From: Oscillospiraceae bacterium
Lineage (GTDB): Bacteria > Bacillota > Clostridia > Oscillospirales > Ruminococcaceae
NCBI GenBank assembly: GCA_024404915.1
Contig: JAKSPJ010000013.1
Coordinates: 1 to 64,000 of the forward strand
Direction of reading: 5' to 3'
Length of the DNA stretch: 64,000 bases
Part shown: positions 8,120 to 16,569 of the stretch, one piece after another
Numbering within the stretch: the stretch's first letter is position 1
Layout: every line of letters begins with the position of its first letter
The notes under the pieces: generated by a model
Told to the model about the DNA's origin: nothing
What the model saw: the letters and a program-made list of their open reading frames with translations, nothing else
Databases searched by the model: none
Program-made: the position numbers and the translations under genes

Positions 8120-9668
8120 ATGGTTTCAGAAGACGATATGTGCAGTCAGCAGTCTGATGATGGCTGTGCTCACATTGCCGGTGGTTCCTGCATTTGCAGA
8201 GGAAGCAGAAACATTTTCTGATAACATTGTCACTTATGAGAAAATCAGCGGCGGTCTGAGAATAAATGAGGTGGATCCGAGCGCAACCAAACTGGTGGTT
8301 TCCCGTGTGGTCAACGGCTATCCGGTTCTGGAGATTGGTGACAATGCCTTTTCGGGATGTACCGCATTGAGTGAACTGGAGCTGGAAGCGGATATTGTTA
8401 GTATCGGAACAGGTGCATTCAATGAATGTATCAGTCTGAAAGAAATAAAGCTGCCGGATACACTTGAGAGAATCGGTGACGGCGCATTCAATAACTGTAC
8501 TGCTTTGCAGTCACTGCAAATTCCGGATTCTGTAGAGGAAATCGGCGTATATGCACTGGCATACTGCACTTCTCTGGAAAGTGTCAAGCTGCCGAAGAAT
8601 ATGAAAGTGCTTCCTTCCAATGTGTTCTACTATGATGTTCTGCTGAGTGAACTGGAATTGCCGGAAACCCTGGAAACGATTTCCACCACAGCGTTTGTGG
8701 GCTGCTATTCTCTGAGCGAATTGGACATACCCAAGAGCGTAAAGACCATTTATCCCCTTGCTTTGCTTTCCTGTCTTGGTCTCCAGCGTATTCAGGTGGA
8801 AGAAGGCAGCGAATATTTCGCAGTGAATGATCAGTGTGCACTGGTTTCCGCAGACGGCAAACAGATTATCATGTATCCCCCTGCAAATGAGAATAAGAGC
8901 TACACTGTGGACAGCTCTGTGCTGGAAATTCTTCCCTACGCATTCTGCGGTTCTCTGTTCCTTGAGAAAGTGGAAATCCCTGACAGCATTGCAAAAATCG
9001 GAGAAGGTGCATTTTCCAGCTGTGAGCAGCTGACAGATATCAACATTCCTGCAAGCCTCAGCACCATTCCTTCCAATCTGTTTGCAGACTGTTCTTCCAT
9101 GACATCTTTTGAGATTCCGGAAACCGTCTCTGCCATTGGAAACTCTGCATTCCGCAATTGCAAAGCACTTTCCAGTGTGACTCTTCCGGATTCTCTGGAA
9201 GCAATAGGCGGACTTGCCTTCTTTGGCTGCGATTCTCTGAAGAGCCTTACCATTCAGAATGACCTGACCGAAATCGGTGAATATGCATTCGGCTTCCGGG
9301 CTGATGATGAGAACACAGAGTCTGATGAACCGATTATGATTCCGGACTTTACACTGAATTGCCGTGCAAATACAGAAGTGGCAACATATGCAAAGAAGTA
9401 CAATCTGAATCTGAATCAGAGCGGTCTGGATATGCAGGTTCTGGTTTATGCTGCAATTGGTCTTGTAGTATTGCTGTGCATCGTTGTGATTGTTCTGATG
9501 ACAAAGAAAAAGAAACAGCCGGGTACCGAAAAAAAGGAAACCGAGGAGACCGTAACAGCAGATCCGAATTATAAGGGTATTCTGGCAGATGACGATGATG
9601 CCGCTGAAGCAGTGAAAGAAGAACCGACAGAAATGATTGAAGAGGTGACAGACAAAAATGCCCAGTGA
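8112..9668 (+). CDS. BspA-type leucine-rich-repeat membrane protein (2)
   Basis: A 518-residue paralogue of the preceding gene with the same plan: signal peptide (1-28, ending PAFAEEA), LRR_5/BspA repeats (about 45-440, e.g. LERIGDGAFNNCTALQSL, IAKIGEGAFSSCEQL), one transmembrane helix (about 455-477) and an acidic cytoplasmic tail. It has roughly four more repeats than its neighbour. ATG 8112 is chosen because it starts the signal peptide and has GCGGAGG upstream; it overlaps the previous stop (ATGAATAA). The two proteins probably arose by duplication and may act as a pair. It overlaps the glycosyltransferase gene by 11 bases, indicating tight coupling. Confidence 0.85.
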   Translation: MNKWFQKTICAVSSLMMAVLTLPVVPAFAEEAETFSDNIVTYEKISGGLRINEVDPSATKLVVSRVVNGYPVLEIGDNAFSGCTALSELELEADIVSIGTGAFNECISLKEIKLPDTLERIGDGAFNNCTALQSLQIPDSVEEIGVYALAYCTSLESVKLPKNMKVLPSNVFYYDVLLSELELPETLETISTTAFVGCYSLSELDIPKSVKTIYPLALLSCLGLQRIQVEEGSEYFAVNDQCALVSADGKQIIMYPPANENKSYTVDSSVLEILPYAFCGSLFLEKVEIPDSIAKIGEGAFSSCEQLTDINIPASLSTIPSNLFADCSSMTSFEIPETVSAIGNSAFRNCKALSSVTLPDSLEAIGGLAFFGCDSLKSLTIQNDLTEIGEYAFGFRADDENTESDEPIMIPDFTLNCRANTEVATYAKKYNLNLNQSGLDMQVLVYAAIGLVVLLCIVVIVLMTKKKKQPGTEKKETEETVTADPNYKGILADDDDAAEAVKEEPTEMIEEVTDKNAQ

Positions 9669-10650
9669 TAAGGCACGGATTTTATATATGGTTGTGCCCT
9701 GCTATAATGAGGAAGAGGTATTGGGTGAAACTGCAAGACGGCTTAAGGCAAAATATGAACAGCTGATTGCAGAAAATCTGCTTTCCGAAGCCAGCCGGAT
9801 TGTTTTTGTGAATGACGGCTCCAAAGACCGTACCTGGCAGATGATTACAGAACTGCATCAGTCGGAACCGCAGTATTTCTCCGGTATCAATCTGGCACAT
9901 AATGCAGGCCATCAGAATGCTGTGCTTGCTGGTCTGATGACGGTGAAAGACCACTGCGATATGGCCATCACCATGGATGCAGATTTGCAGGATGACATCA
10001 ACACCATCGATGAAATGGTCAAGAAGTATTACGAAGGCAATCAGGTGGTATACGGTGTGCGGAATGCCCGTGATACGGATACATTTTTCAAGCGTTTTAC
10101 AGCAGAAAGCTTTTATAAGCTGATGCAGTGTATGGGCGCAGATGTTGTATACAATCATGCTGATTACCGCCTTATGAGCAGACGGGTACTGGAGGAACTT
10201 GCCAATTTTCGTGAGGTGCATCTGTTTCTTCGGGGCATGGTGCCGCTGATAGGCTTTCAGAGCTGCAATGTGTATTATGCACGTTCGGAACGGTTTGCAG
10301 GCGAGAGCAAATACCCGCTGAAAAAAATGCTGCATTTTGCCATGAACGGCATTTTGTCCTTCAGCACAAAACCCTTGAAACTGATTACTGCAGCAGGCTG
10401 TGTTTTAACGCTGATGAGTATTTTTGCCTTGCTGTGGTCACTTATTGTGATGCTGGCAGGACACGGCGAAATGCGCTGCTCCGGTACACTTTGTTCCATT
10501 TGGCTGGCGGGGGGCCTGCAGTTGATTGCCCTTGGCATCATCGGGGAATATATTGGAAAAATATATGAAGAGGTCAAGGCAAGACCACGTTATATCATTG
10601 CAGATGTGCTGAATCAAAGTGATGAAGCAGCGTCTGACAGTCAGAAATGA
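9658..10650 (+). CDS. GT2 family glycosyltransferase (GtrB/DPM1-like)
   Basis: A 330-residue family 2 glycosyltransferase. Visible motifs: YMVVPCYNEEEVL at the N-terminus, VNDGSKDRTW (nucleotide-binding), TMDADLQDD (DXD-type metal site), and two C-terminal transmembrane helices (about 240-262 and 275-300) with the family's GEYIGKIYEEVKARPRYI ending. Proteins of this layout usually move a sugar from a nucleotide donor to undecaprenyl or dolichyl phosphate at the cytoplasmic face of the membrane. Sugar and acceptor cannot be told from the sequence. The gene overlaps the LRR gene before it, and a GNAT gene begins 12 bases after it, so the operon probably decorates or exports a cell-surface glycan. 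Confidence 0.9.
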   Translation: MPSDKARILYMVVPCYNEEEVLGETARRLKAKYEQLIAENLLSEASRIVFVNDGSKDRTWQMITELHQSEPQYFSGINLAHNAGHQNAVLAGLMTVKDHCDMAITMDADLQDDINTIDEMVKKYYEGNQVVYGVRNARDTDTFFKRFTAESFYKLMQCMGADVVYNHADYRLMSRRVLEELANFREVHLFLRGMVPLIGFQSCNVYYARSERFAGESKYPLKKMLHFAMNGILSFSTKPLKLITAAGCVLTLMSIFALLWSLIVMLAGHGEMRCSGTLCSIWLAGGLQLIALGIIGEYIGKIYEEVKARPRYIIADVLNQSDEAASDSQK

Positions 10651-10662
10651 GGAGATTATTGT

Positions 10663-11109
10663 ATGCTGCTTTTTCGTAAAATGAAACCCCAGGGCATCCG
10701 GAGCATCAACTGGACAGAAGAACCGCTGACTCAGTTTGTCCCGGATGGAGAAGGTTTTTTCGCAAAGATTATTGCAGAGAACCACACACTGTTTTTGTTG
10801 TTTGAAGAAGGCAGGCCCATTGGCATGATTGTGATGGAAAAGGATGCTGTTGGCCAAAAGCCGAAGTGTGCTGCAATCCGTAATCTTGTGATTCTGCCGG
10901 AATACAGACGGAGAGGCCTTGCCAGAATGCTGATGGTGATTGCTGCTGGTGAAGCTGTGGAGCGTCAGCTGTGGTTTATGGCAGGCAGTGTCCCGGAAAC
11001 AGAGGATGCCCAGGCCTTTGCGAAATCAGTTCACATGCAGCCATCAGAATGGTTCTCCGACAAATATGTGCTGGATCTTTCGGATGTCGAAGGCATGCGG
11101 CATGGCTAA
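10663..11109 (+). CDS. GNAT family N-acetyltransferase
   Basis: A 148-residue single-domain GNAT protein. The acetyl-CoA binding motif A is clear in IRNLVILPEYRRRGLARMLM (about residues 67-86). It has a good GAGGAG site and lies between the glycosyltransferase and the DHHW-like gene, which it overlaps by 8 bases. The substrate is unknown; given the context, an amino sugar or a glycan precursor is possible, but this is inference only. Confidence 0.8.
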   Translation: MLLFRKMKPQGIRSINWTEEPLTQFVPDGEGFFAKIIAENHTLFLLFEEGRPIGMIVMEKDAVGQKPKCAAIRNLVILPEYRRRGLARMLMVIAAGEAVERQLWFMAGSVPETEDAQAFAKSVHMQPSEWFSDKYVLDLSDVEGMRHG

Positions 11110-12169
11110 AAAGAAAGAAAGCAATCCTCCGGGATCACATTTTTATTCACTTCTGATTCTTGGATTGAGCACAGCCGCCTTAATGGGCGGCTCTGTATTG
11201 GACACAGTACATCGGAATTCATCGGATAATCTGATCTGGAAGCCGCTGTTGAATCTGCACGATTCCTATCAGCTTTCCTTTGGTCAGAATCAGCTGGGAG
11301 ATATCTATATCACCCGGGAACGCATGATTCAGAAAGATGAAGTGATCACGCAGGAACGGATGATGCAGATGACAGAGGCATTGAACAGCTATGCAGAACA
11401 GCTGAATACGCCGCTGTATCTGATGCTGATTCCTACTGCAGAGGAAATCTATGGTGATACGCTTCCTGTGAATATGTCCCAGGATTCATCCCTATGGAAA
11501 ACCATGTCGGAACAGCTGAATGACCGTGTCATACAAATCAATGTGAAAAACGCATTGATGCTGGAGAAAGAACAGTACATCTACTACAGGACAGATCCCT
11601 GCTGGACATCTTACGGCGCATATACGGCATATCAGACAACAATTCGCAAGCTGGGCTTTCAGAGTATCGGATATGACCAGTTTGTGATTCATCATGTCAT
11701 ATCTGATTACTATGGTGCGCTGTCTGACAGGATACAGTATTATGACATACAGCCGGACATCATCGATGTTTATCTGCGGCAGAATGATGCCACAGTTCAG
11801 AATGTCACTGCACTGCGCATGGATGAAACAAAAAAGATTGCATCCTATTGCAATGAAGATGCGGTGCATTCAGAGGATGTGTTTGCTTTCAGCCGTGAAC
11901 CGGTGATCCGGATTGATACAGAGAATTCTGCCAATAAAAACCTGCTGCTGCTGACAGATGCATACGGCAGTCATATTCTGCCCTTTTTAAGTCAGCATTA
12001 TCATTCTGTAACAGCAGTGAATCTTCCGCTGTGCAGAGACAATGAGATTCCCTGGCAGCAGATTGCCGATGCAGGATATTCACAGACGATTATACTCTGC
12101 GGCGCTGATACGGCATTTTCACAGGACGGGTTATGTGAGATACTGAAAGGAAACTGCGCAGCAGAATGA
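11102..12169 (+). CDS. DHHW-like (AlgX/SGNH-fold) membrane protein with altered active site
   Basis: A 355-residue protein with a short basic N-terminus, one signal anchor (about 13-32) and an extracellular domain resembling the DHHW/AlgX-AlgJ group of SGNH hydrolase-like proteins, which take part in O-acetylation of exported polysaccharides. The signature normally reads TDHHWT; here it is TDPCWTSYGAY (D165-P166-C167-W168). The nucleophile block normally reads DSYG; here it is TDAYGSHILPF (D286-A287). Both changes remove residues expected in the catalytic triad, so this copy is probably inactive and may be structural or a binding protein. ATG 11102 overlaps the GNAT stop by 8 bases. Compare the intact paralogue at 33714-35651. 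Confidence 0.7.
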   Translation: MAKKKESNPPGSHFYSLLILGLSTAALMGGSVLDTVHRNSSDNLIWKPLLNLHDSYQLSFGQNQLGDIYITRERMIQKDEVITQERMMQMTEALNSYAEQLNTPLYLMLIPTAEEIYGDTLPVNMSQDSSLWKTMSEQLNDRVIQINVKNALMLEKEQYIYYRTDPCWTSYGAYTAYQTTIRKLGFQSIGYDQFVIHHVISDYYGALSDRIQYYDIQPDIIDVYLRQNDATVQNVTALRMDETKKIASYCNEDAVHSEDVFAFSREPVIRIDTENSANKNLLLLTDAYGSHILPFLSQHYHSVTAVNLPLCRDNEIPWQQIADAGYSQTIILCGADTAFSQDGLCEILKGNCAAE

Positions 12170-12192
12170 TACTTTTTTGAGAGGTTGGAAAC

Positions 12193-13689
12193 ATGAGCAA
12201 AAAGAATCAGAAAAAAGAATCCAAGCCACAGGATTATAATGCAATCAAGGAACGTGACATGGAAAAAAAGCAAAGGGAAAAAGAGGAAAAACAGAAGTCT
12301 TCAAAACGCAAAGTCATGCAGGTTACAGCGGCTGTTCTGGCAGTGTGTGCTTTGGGCGGAGGCATTTACGGAGTACGTTATGCAATGCAGCATAAGAATC
12401 AGTCTGCTGATGCGGTTATTCTGGAAACAGAGAATTTTAAAGTGGATGCTGCAATGTTTTCCTGCTATTTTCAGCAGTGCGAAAACAGCTACCTGGAATA
12501 TGCTGAAGGAAATGATTCCATGCCGATGTTTGATGCAGACACATCCCTGCGGAATCAGCAGTATTCCGAGGAACAGACATGGTTTGACATGTTCATGGAG
12601 AATACGCTGCAGTCCGTAGAAGCCAATCTTCGTGTTTGTGAGGCTGCCCATGCCGCCAATTATGAACTGGATGAGGAAACAAAGCAGCAATGCAAAACAG
12701 CAGCAGAGGAAACAGATTTGTCACAGTATCCCGGGGGTATTACCACAGATGACCTGGAGCGTGCTATGCAGCTGACATTCCTTGCACAGAAGTTTCAGGA
12801 GCAGATGAATCAGGATGCAGAGTACTCTGACCAGGAGATTGAAGCATATTTTGATGCCAACCGTGAGAATTATCTTACGGCAAGTGTGATGGCATATTCC
12901 TTCCCCTGGGACCCGCAGGGTATTATTGCGGAGGATTATACGGAATACAATGCTGCCATCACCAATGCCAATAATATGATGGACTGCAGGAATGAACAGG
13001 AATTCAAGGAATATGTATACCAGTATCTGACAGAGGAAAAAGAGCTTTCAGAGACAGAAGCTTCCAATATGTCAGAGGACCTGATGATTACCAATTTTGT
13101 CAGCGGATTCCCTGCAGCGGTGCAGGAATGGCTGAACGGTGATGCTGCTGAAAATGAAACCTGGATGCACCTGAAGGAAGAACAGTGTTCCACAACCGTA
13201 TACATGCTGAGGCAGAAGCCCTTCCTGGATACAGCGGATACAGTGGATTTCCGCATTATCTTTCTGAGTGCAGGTCAGGCGGACCAGCTGGAAAATGTGG
13301 AGGCTATGGCAGAACAGATTCAGGAGTATGTGCAGTTTTCCGAATCGCCTTCAGAAACATTTGCATCCTATGCACAGCAGTATTCCGCAGACAGTGCTAC
13401 CAAAAACAAAGGCGGTTATGTAAAAGGATATTCGGAATGCCGTACAACCTATGGTGATGAAATCACAGAATGGGCGTTTGATGACAGTCGGAAAGCAGGA
13501 GACATGGCCATAATCAGCCGCAGTTCTGCTGTGATTCTGGCATATTTTGAGCAGAAAAACGGAGAAGCCGGATGGAAGAGCGCAGTGGAAAACGATTTGC
13601 AGACGAATCGTTACAATGAATATACTGCCCTGCGTGATTCCTTTGAAATCACAAGACATGAAGATCAGTATCAGAACATTATGGAGTGA
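12193..13689 (+). CDS. Membrane-anchored PpiC/SurA-type foldase
   Basis: A 498-residue protein with a lysine- and glutamate-rich cytoplasmic start (1-40), one membrane anchor (about 42-62), an extracellular SurA/PrsA-like helical chaperone part, and a parvulin-type PPIase region near residues 350-460 (FASYAQQYSADSATKNKGG followed by ITEWAFDDSRKAGDM). Parvulins catalyse cis-trans isomerisation of prolyl bonds and help fold exported proteins. Placed after the LRR, glycosyltransferase and DHHW genes, it may serve those exported proteins specifically. It lacks a lipobox and so differs from typical PrsA lipoproteins. Strong GAGAGG-type binding site upstream. Confidence 0.75.
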   Translation: MSKKNQKKESKPQDYNAIKERDMEKKQREKEEKQKSSKRKVMQVTAAVLAVCALGGGIYGVRYAMQHKNQSADAVILETENFKVDAAMFSCYFQQCENSYLEYAEGNDSMPMFDADTSLRNQQYSEEQTWFDMFMENTLQSVEANLRVCEAAHAANYELDEETKQQCKTAAEETDLSQYPGGITTDDLERAMQLTFLAQKFQEQMNQDAEYSDQEIEAYFDANRENYLTASVMAYSFPWDPQGIIAEDYTEYNAAITNANNMMDCRNEQEFKEYVYQYLTEEKELSETEASNMSEDLMITNFVSGFPAAVQEWLNGDAAENETWMHLKEEQCSTTVYMLRQKPFLDTADTVDFRIIFLSAGQADQLENVEAMAEQIQEYVQFSESPSETFASYAQQYSADSATKNKGGYVKGYSECRTTYGDEITEWAFDDSRKAGDMAIISRSSAVILAYFEQKNGEAGWKSAVENDLQTNRYNEYTALRDSFEITRHEDQYQNIME

Positions 13690-13703
13690 GGAGAAATCGT
13701 TTT

Positions 13704-14225
13704 ATGAAAGCACTGGTTGTATTTGAAATGCAGAATGACTATCTGTGGGAGAAGCGCAGAGAGAAATTTCCGTATCGTACCGCTGAACTGGTGGAATCCG
13801 TCAACAATGCCATTTTGCAGTATCAGGCAGAGGGCTGTGATATTCTTTATCTGTCACAGGTATTTGAGGATACACCCACAAATCATATCGTATTTGGCTT
13901 TTGCATTGAAAAGACGGAGGGTGTTGCACTGTACGACGGCTTACAGGTGGTATCTCCGTATCAGTTTGAGAAAAAGGTTGCAGATGTACTGCTGGAGCCG
14001 GAATTTACACGGTTCATTGAAGAAAAACAGTATGACGAATTTGTATTCTGCGGACTGGATGAAAACGGCAGTATTGCCGCAACGGCCAAAAGCCTGCTTG
14101 CTCAGGATAAGAAGGTCACCATTCTGCAGAACTGTACCGGAAGCCGTTTCCCTATGAACAAGCTTGCCCCCCTTCGGGCAGAATTGAAAAGTCTGGGCTG
14201 CGTGTATCAGAACAGCAACGCATGA
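13704..14225 (+). CDS. Isochorismatase-fold (cysteine hydrolase family) protein
   Basis: A 173-residue protein of the isochorismatase-like fold, beginning MKALVVFEMQNDYLW. In most members the first motif is DMQNDF and the nucleophile lies in a DVCV block followed by ATA. Here the first Asp is Glu (E8) and the expected Cys position reads Ser (S123, in GLDENGSIAATAKSLL). The protein may therefore have no hydrolase activity or use a different chemistry. ATG 13704 is chosen because GAGGAG lies 10 bases before it. It is the last gene of the operon and is followed at once by a terminator. Confidence 0.75.
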   Translation: MKALVVFEMQNDYLWEKRREKFPYRTAELVESVNNAILQYQAEGCDILYLSQVFEDTPTNHIVFGFCIEKTEGVALYDGLQVVSPYQFEKKVADVLLEPEFTRFIEEKQYDEFVFCGLDENGSIAATAKSLLAQDKKVTILQNCTGSRFPMNKLAPLRAELKSLGCVYQNSNA

Positions 14226-14229
14226 GACA

Positions 14230-14261
14230 AAAAGGCAATACCCGTACAGGTATTGCCTTTT
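14230..14261. terminator. Bidirectional terminator
   Basis: Perfect 9-base stem GGCAATACC (14234-14242) with GGTATTGCC (14249-14257), flanked by AAAA on the left and TTTT on the right. It separates the plus-strand LRR operon from the convergent DUF362 gene. Confidence 0.85.
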
Positions 14262-14266
14262 GCATA

Positions 14267-15298
14267 TTATTCTCTTGCCTTGTTGCGTCCAAGGAATGTA
14301 TTGAAGATATCCGGTTTCCACTCCGGTGCAATGTCTTTGGTAATATCTGCAACGGAGATTTCGCTGTCGCCATTGTCGATGCCAATGATGGTATAGCGGT
14401 CATTTCCCATGCCGATTTCCTTCATGTAGGAAAGCTGGCGGAGTCCATGACGGCTCTCCACACGTTCAATTAAGGCTTTTCCGCCGCCCTTCGGCAGATT
14501 GTAAATGATGTCGATACAGGCATTGTCCAGAGCCAGAATATCCAGGCTTGCCAGAATGCCCACATCCGGTGTAACAACCGGTTCTGCGCCGCAGCCTTCG
14601 CAATCGCAGGAAACAGACATATTACGCATGACATTGATATAGGAAATCTGTTTTCCGAAATGGTCAACGGTTGCCTTGGTGGACTCCGTCATACGCTCCA
14701 TGAATTCCTCTTCGCTGATGCTCCACATGTCATCAGAGCCTACTCTTGTGTGGATTTCAGCCTTTCCGATTCTGCCGTCAGCGCAGCCAATACCGATATT
14801 CTTGTTGGAGCCGCCAAATCCGCCCTTGGTATGGCCCTTGAAATGTGTCAGTACCAGCAGGGAATCATAATTCAGAATGTTCTTTCCCACATGCATTTCC
14901 TTGAACCATTTGCCGTTTGTGACAGGCAGGACAGCCACACCGTCTGCATCTGTAATATCCACAGGACAGAAGTTCCAGCCATTGATTTCCAATGTCTTTC
15001 TATGTGCTTCAGTGGTGTATCTGCTGCCTTCATAGTAGGTGTTGGTTTCAATGATGGCTGCCTCCGGCAGCTTCCGGGAATGCAAAGCCTGAACCCAGGG
15101 CCTTGGAATAATATTCGGACCTTCTGCTTCACCGGTGTGCAGTTTGATGGCCACTTTACCCTTCATTGTCTCTGCGATTTTCTCGTAGATTTTTACCAGG
15201 CCTTCCGGGGATAAATCTCTGGTAAAATAGACAACGGATTCTGCGCCGCTGCGTTCTTCATATGGAACATAATGATTTCCGTTTGCTGCAATATTCAT
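14267..15298 (-). CDS. DUF362 domain protein
   Basis: A 343-residue protein of the DUF362 family, with AIKLHTGE near residue 50, the central KGHTKGGFGGSNKNIGIGC block and a cysteine group CDCEGCG near residue 233. Many DUF362 proteins carry a C-terminal ferredoxin domain; this one does not, and the clustered cysteines may hold a metal or iron-sulphur centre instead. Function is unknown in general; some relatives are annotated as iron-sulphur or uroporphyrinogen-associated proteins without firm evidence. It has a strong AAAGGAG site, its own consensus promoter, and shares a terminator with the LRR operon. Confidence 0.85.
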   Translation of the reverse strand: MNIAANGNHYVPYEERSGAESVVYFTRDLSPEGLVKIYEKIAETMKGKVAIKLHTGEAEGPNIIPRPWVQALHSRKLPEAAIIETNTYYEGSRYTTEAHRKTLEINGWNFCPVDITDADGVAVLPVTNGKWFKEMHVGKNILNYDSLLVLTHFKGHTKGGFGGSNKNIGIGCADGRIGKAEIHTRVGSDDMWSISEEEFMERMTESTKATVDHFGKQISYINVMRNMSVSCDCEGCGAEPVVTPDVGILASLDILALDNACIDIIYNLPKGGGKALIERVESRHGLRQLSYMKEIGMGNDRYTIIGIDNGDSEISVADITKDIAPEWKPDIFNTFLGRNKARE

Positions 15299-15381
15299 AC
15301 AATTTCTCCTTTCATTTCCGTAGAATCAGAACGAATCGTTTTGCAGTCATTTTTGTGTCAGCTTTATGACATCTCATACTT

Positions 15382-15410
15382 ATTATAACATAAAGGAATC
15401 TATTCGTCAA
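15382..15410 (-). promoter_or_regulatory. Sigma-A promoter of the DUF362 gene
   Basis: Minus strand TTGACG (15410-15405) and TATAAT (15387-15382) with a 17-base spacer, about 80 bases before the start codon. Confidence 0.8.
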
Positions 15411-15530
15411 TGGACAAAATAAACAGGCATGTGCAGGAATTTTTAGGACTTAGTATTATTTTTGGGCGGCATCTTTTTCTTCCAGAGAAGAAAACACCTC
15501 GATTTCATCAGAGGAGGAATCAATTGATCA

Positions 15531-16478
15531 ATGTCTGCTGTCAGGAAAGCACAGGTGAATAAAACATATATGAACAAAGAAGAAAAACGCATTTATTACC
15601 ATCTGCCGGGATTGTTTGAATTCTACGAGCTTTACCGCATGTTTTTGCCCCTGTTTTATCAGCACCGTGAATACTTTTATGACTGGTGCGAAATCGGTTC
15701 TGTATACGGTGCTCCTGCCGATTGCCTTTGGAATGGCGGCAGAGCTGGCTTTGGCGATTGCAGCCCGCAAAATGCTGCTGCCCTGATGCGGGAGTATGGC
15801 ATTTCCGCCAGACTGACGTTCAGCAATTCACTGCTGGAGCCGACTCATCTGACAGATGCAAAATGCAATTATCTTTGGAAACTGTTTGCCCGTGAAACCG
15901 GTACGGAGAACGGCATTATCATTTACTCGGAATTGCTGATGGAATATCTAAAAAAGCAGGATGCGCCTTTTTATTATGTTTCTTCAACAACAAAGGTGCT
16001 GATGGAATTTCAGCAGCTTCTGGCAGAGCTAAACCGTGATGATTTCCGTTATGTCGTGCCGGATTTTCGCTGGAATCCGAAAACAGAGCAGCTTTCAGAG
16101 CTGACAGAAAAACAAAGAAAAAAAGTTGAATTTCTTTGCAATGAATGCTGTTGGGCTGGGTGTACGCAGCGCAGGCAATGCTATGAAAATGTGAGTCGGA
16201 AGAATCTGGGTGAGCTCTGCGAAGACTTTATTTGCAGTGCTCCCGGCGGCAGTGCAGGATATCGGTTTTCAGCGGCTATGGAGAATCCCTGTTTTATCAG
16301 TCCAAAGGAGATTCAGAGTGTTTATGCCCCCATGGGATTTGAACATTTCAAAATAGAGGGCCGTGGACTCGGCAGTGCAATGATATTGGAATTTTTATTG
16401 TACTACATGACAAAGCCGGAGTATCAGCTTCGTGTCCGTGAAGAAATATATCTGGACAGTATGCTGGATTTATTCTAA
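15531..16478 (+). CDS. Conserved clostridial protein with a cysteine cluster (function unknown)
   Basis: A 315-residue soluble protein I recognise only as a recurring Clostridia family without a settled function. Notable parts: IGSVYGAPADCLWNGG near residue 57, ISARLTFSNSLLEPTHLTD near residue 95, a cysteine group CNECCWAGCTQRRQCYE near residue 203, and FKIEGRGLGSAMILEFLLYY near residue 271. The conserved alternation of strands and the late cysteine cluster recall TIM-barrel metalloproteins such as U32-type peptidases and suggest a metal or iron-sulphur site, but this is inference. GGAGG lies 13 bases before ATG 15531; ATG 15570 is an alternative. It stands alone between divergent and convergent neighbours. 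Confidence 0.7.
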   Translation: MSAVRKAQVNKTYMNKEEKRIYYHLPGLFEFYELYRMFLPLFYQHREYFYDWCEIGSVYGAPADCLWNGGRAGFGDCSPQNAAALMREYGISARLTFSNSLLEPTHLTDAKCNYLWKLFARETGTENGIIIYSELLMEYLKKQDAPFYYVSSTTKVLMEFQQLLAELNRDDFRYVVPDFRWNPKTEQLSELTEKQRKKVEFLCNECCWAGCTQRRQCYENVSRKNLGELCEDFICSAPGGSAGYRFSAAMENPCFISPKEIQSVYAPMGFEHFKIEGRGLGSAMILEFLLYYMTKPEYQLRVREEIYLDSMLDLF

Positions 16479-16535
16479 ACAGCATAGATTCCATTGGAAA
16501 TGCAGTGGGGAACAATAAAAACAGAAGATACAAAA

Positions 16536-16560
16536 AGCGCCTTGTCTCAGACAAGGCGCT
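16536..16560 (-). terminator. Terminator of the DUF3048 gene
   Basis: Perfect 11-base stem 16536-16546 with 16550-16560 around a 3-base loop. The T-run (CTTTTTGTAT) lies on the minus-strand side, so it mainly ends the minus-strand DUF3048 transcript; it may also stop the convergent gene. Confidence 0.8.
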
Positions 16561-16569
16561 GCTATATAT

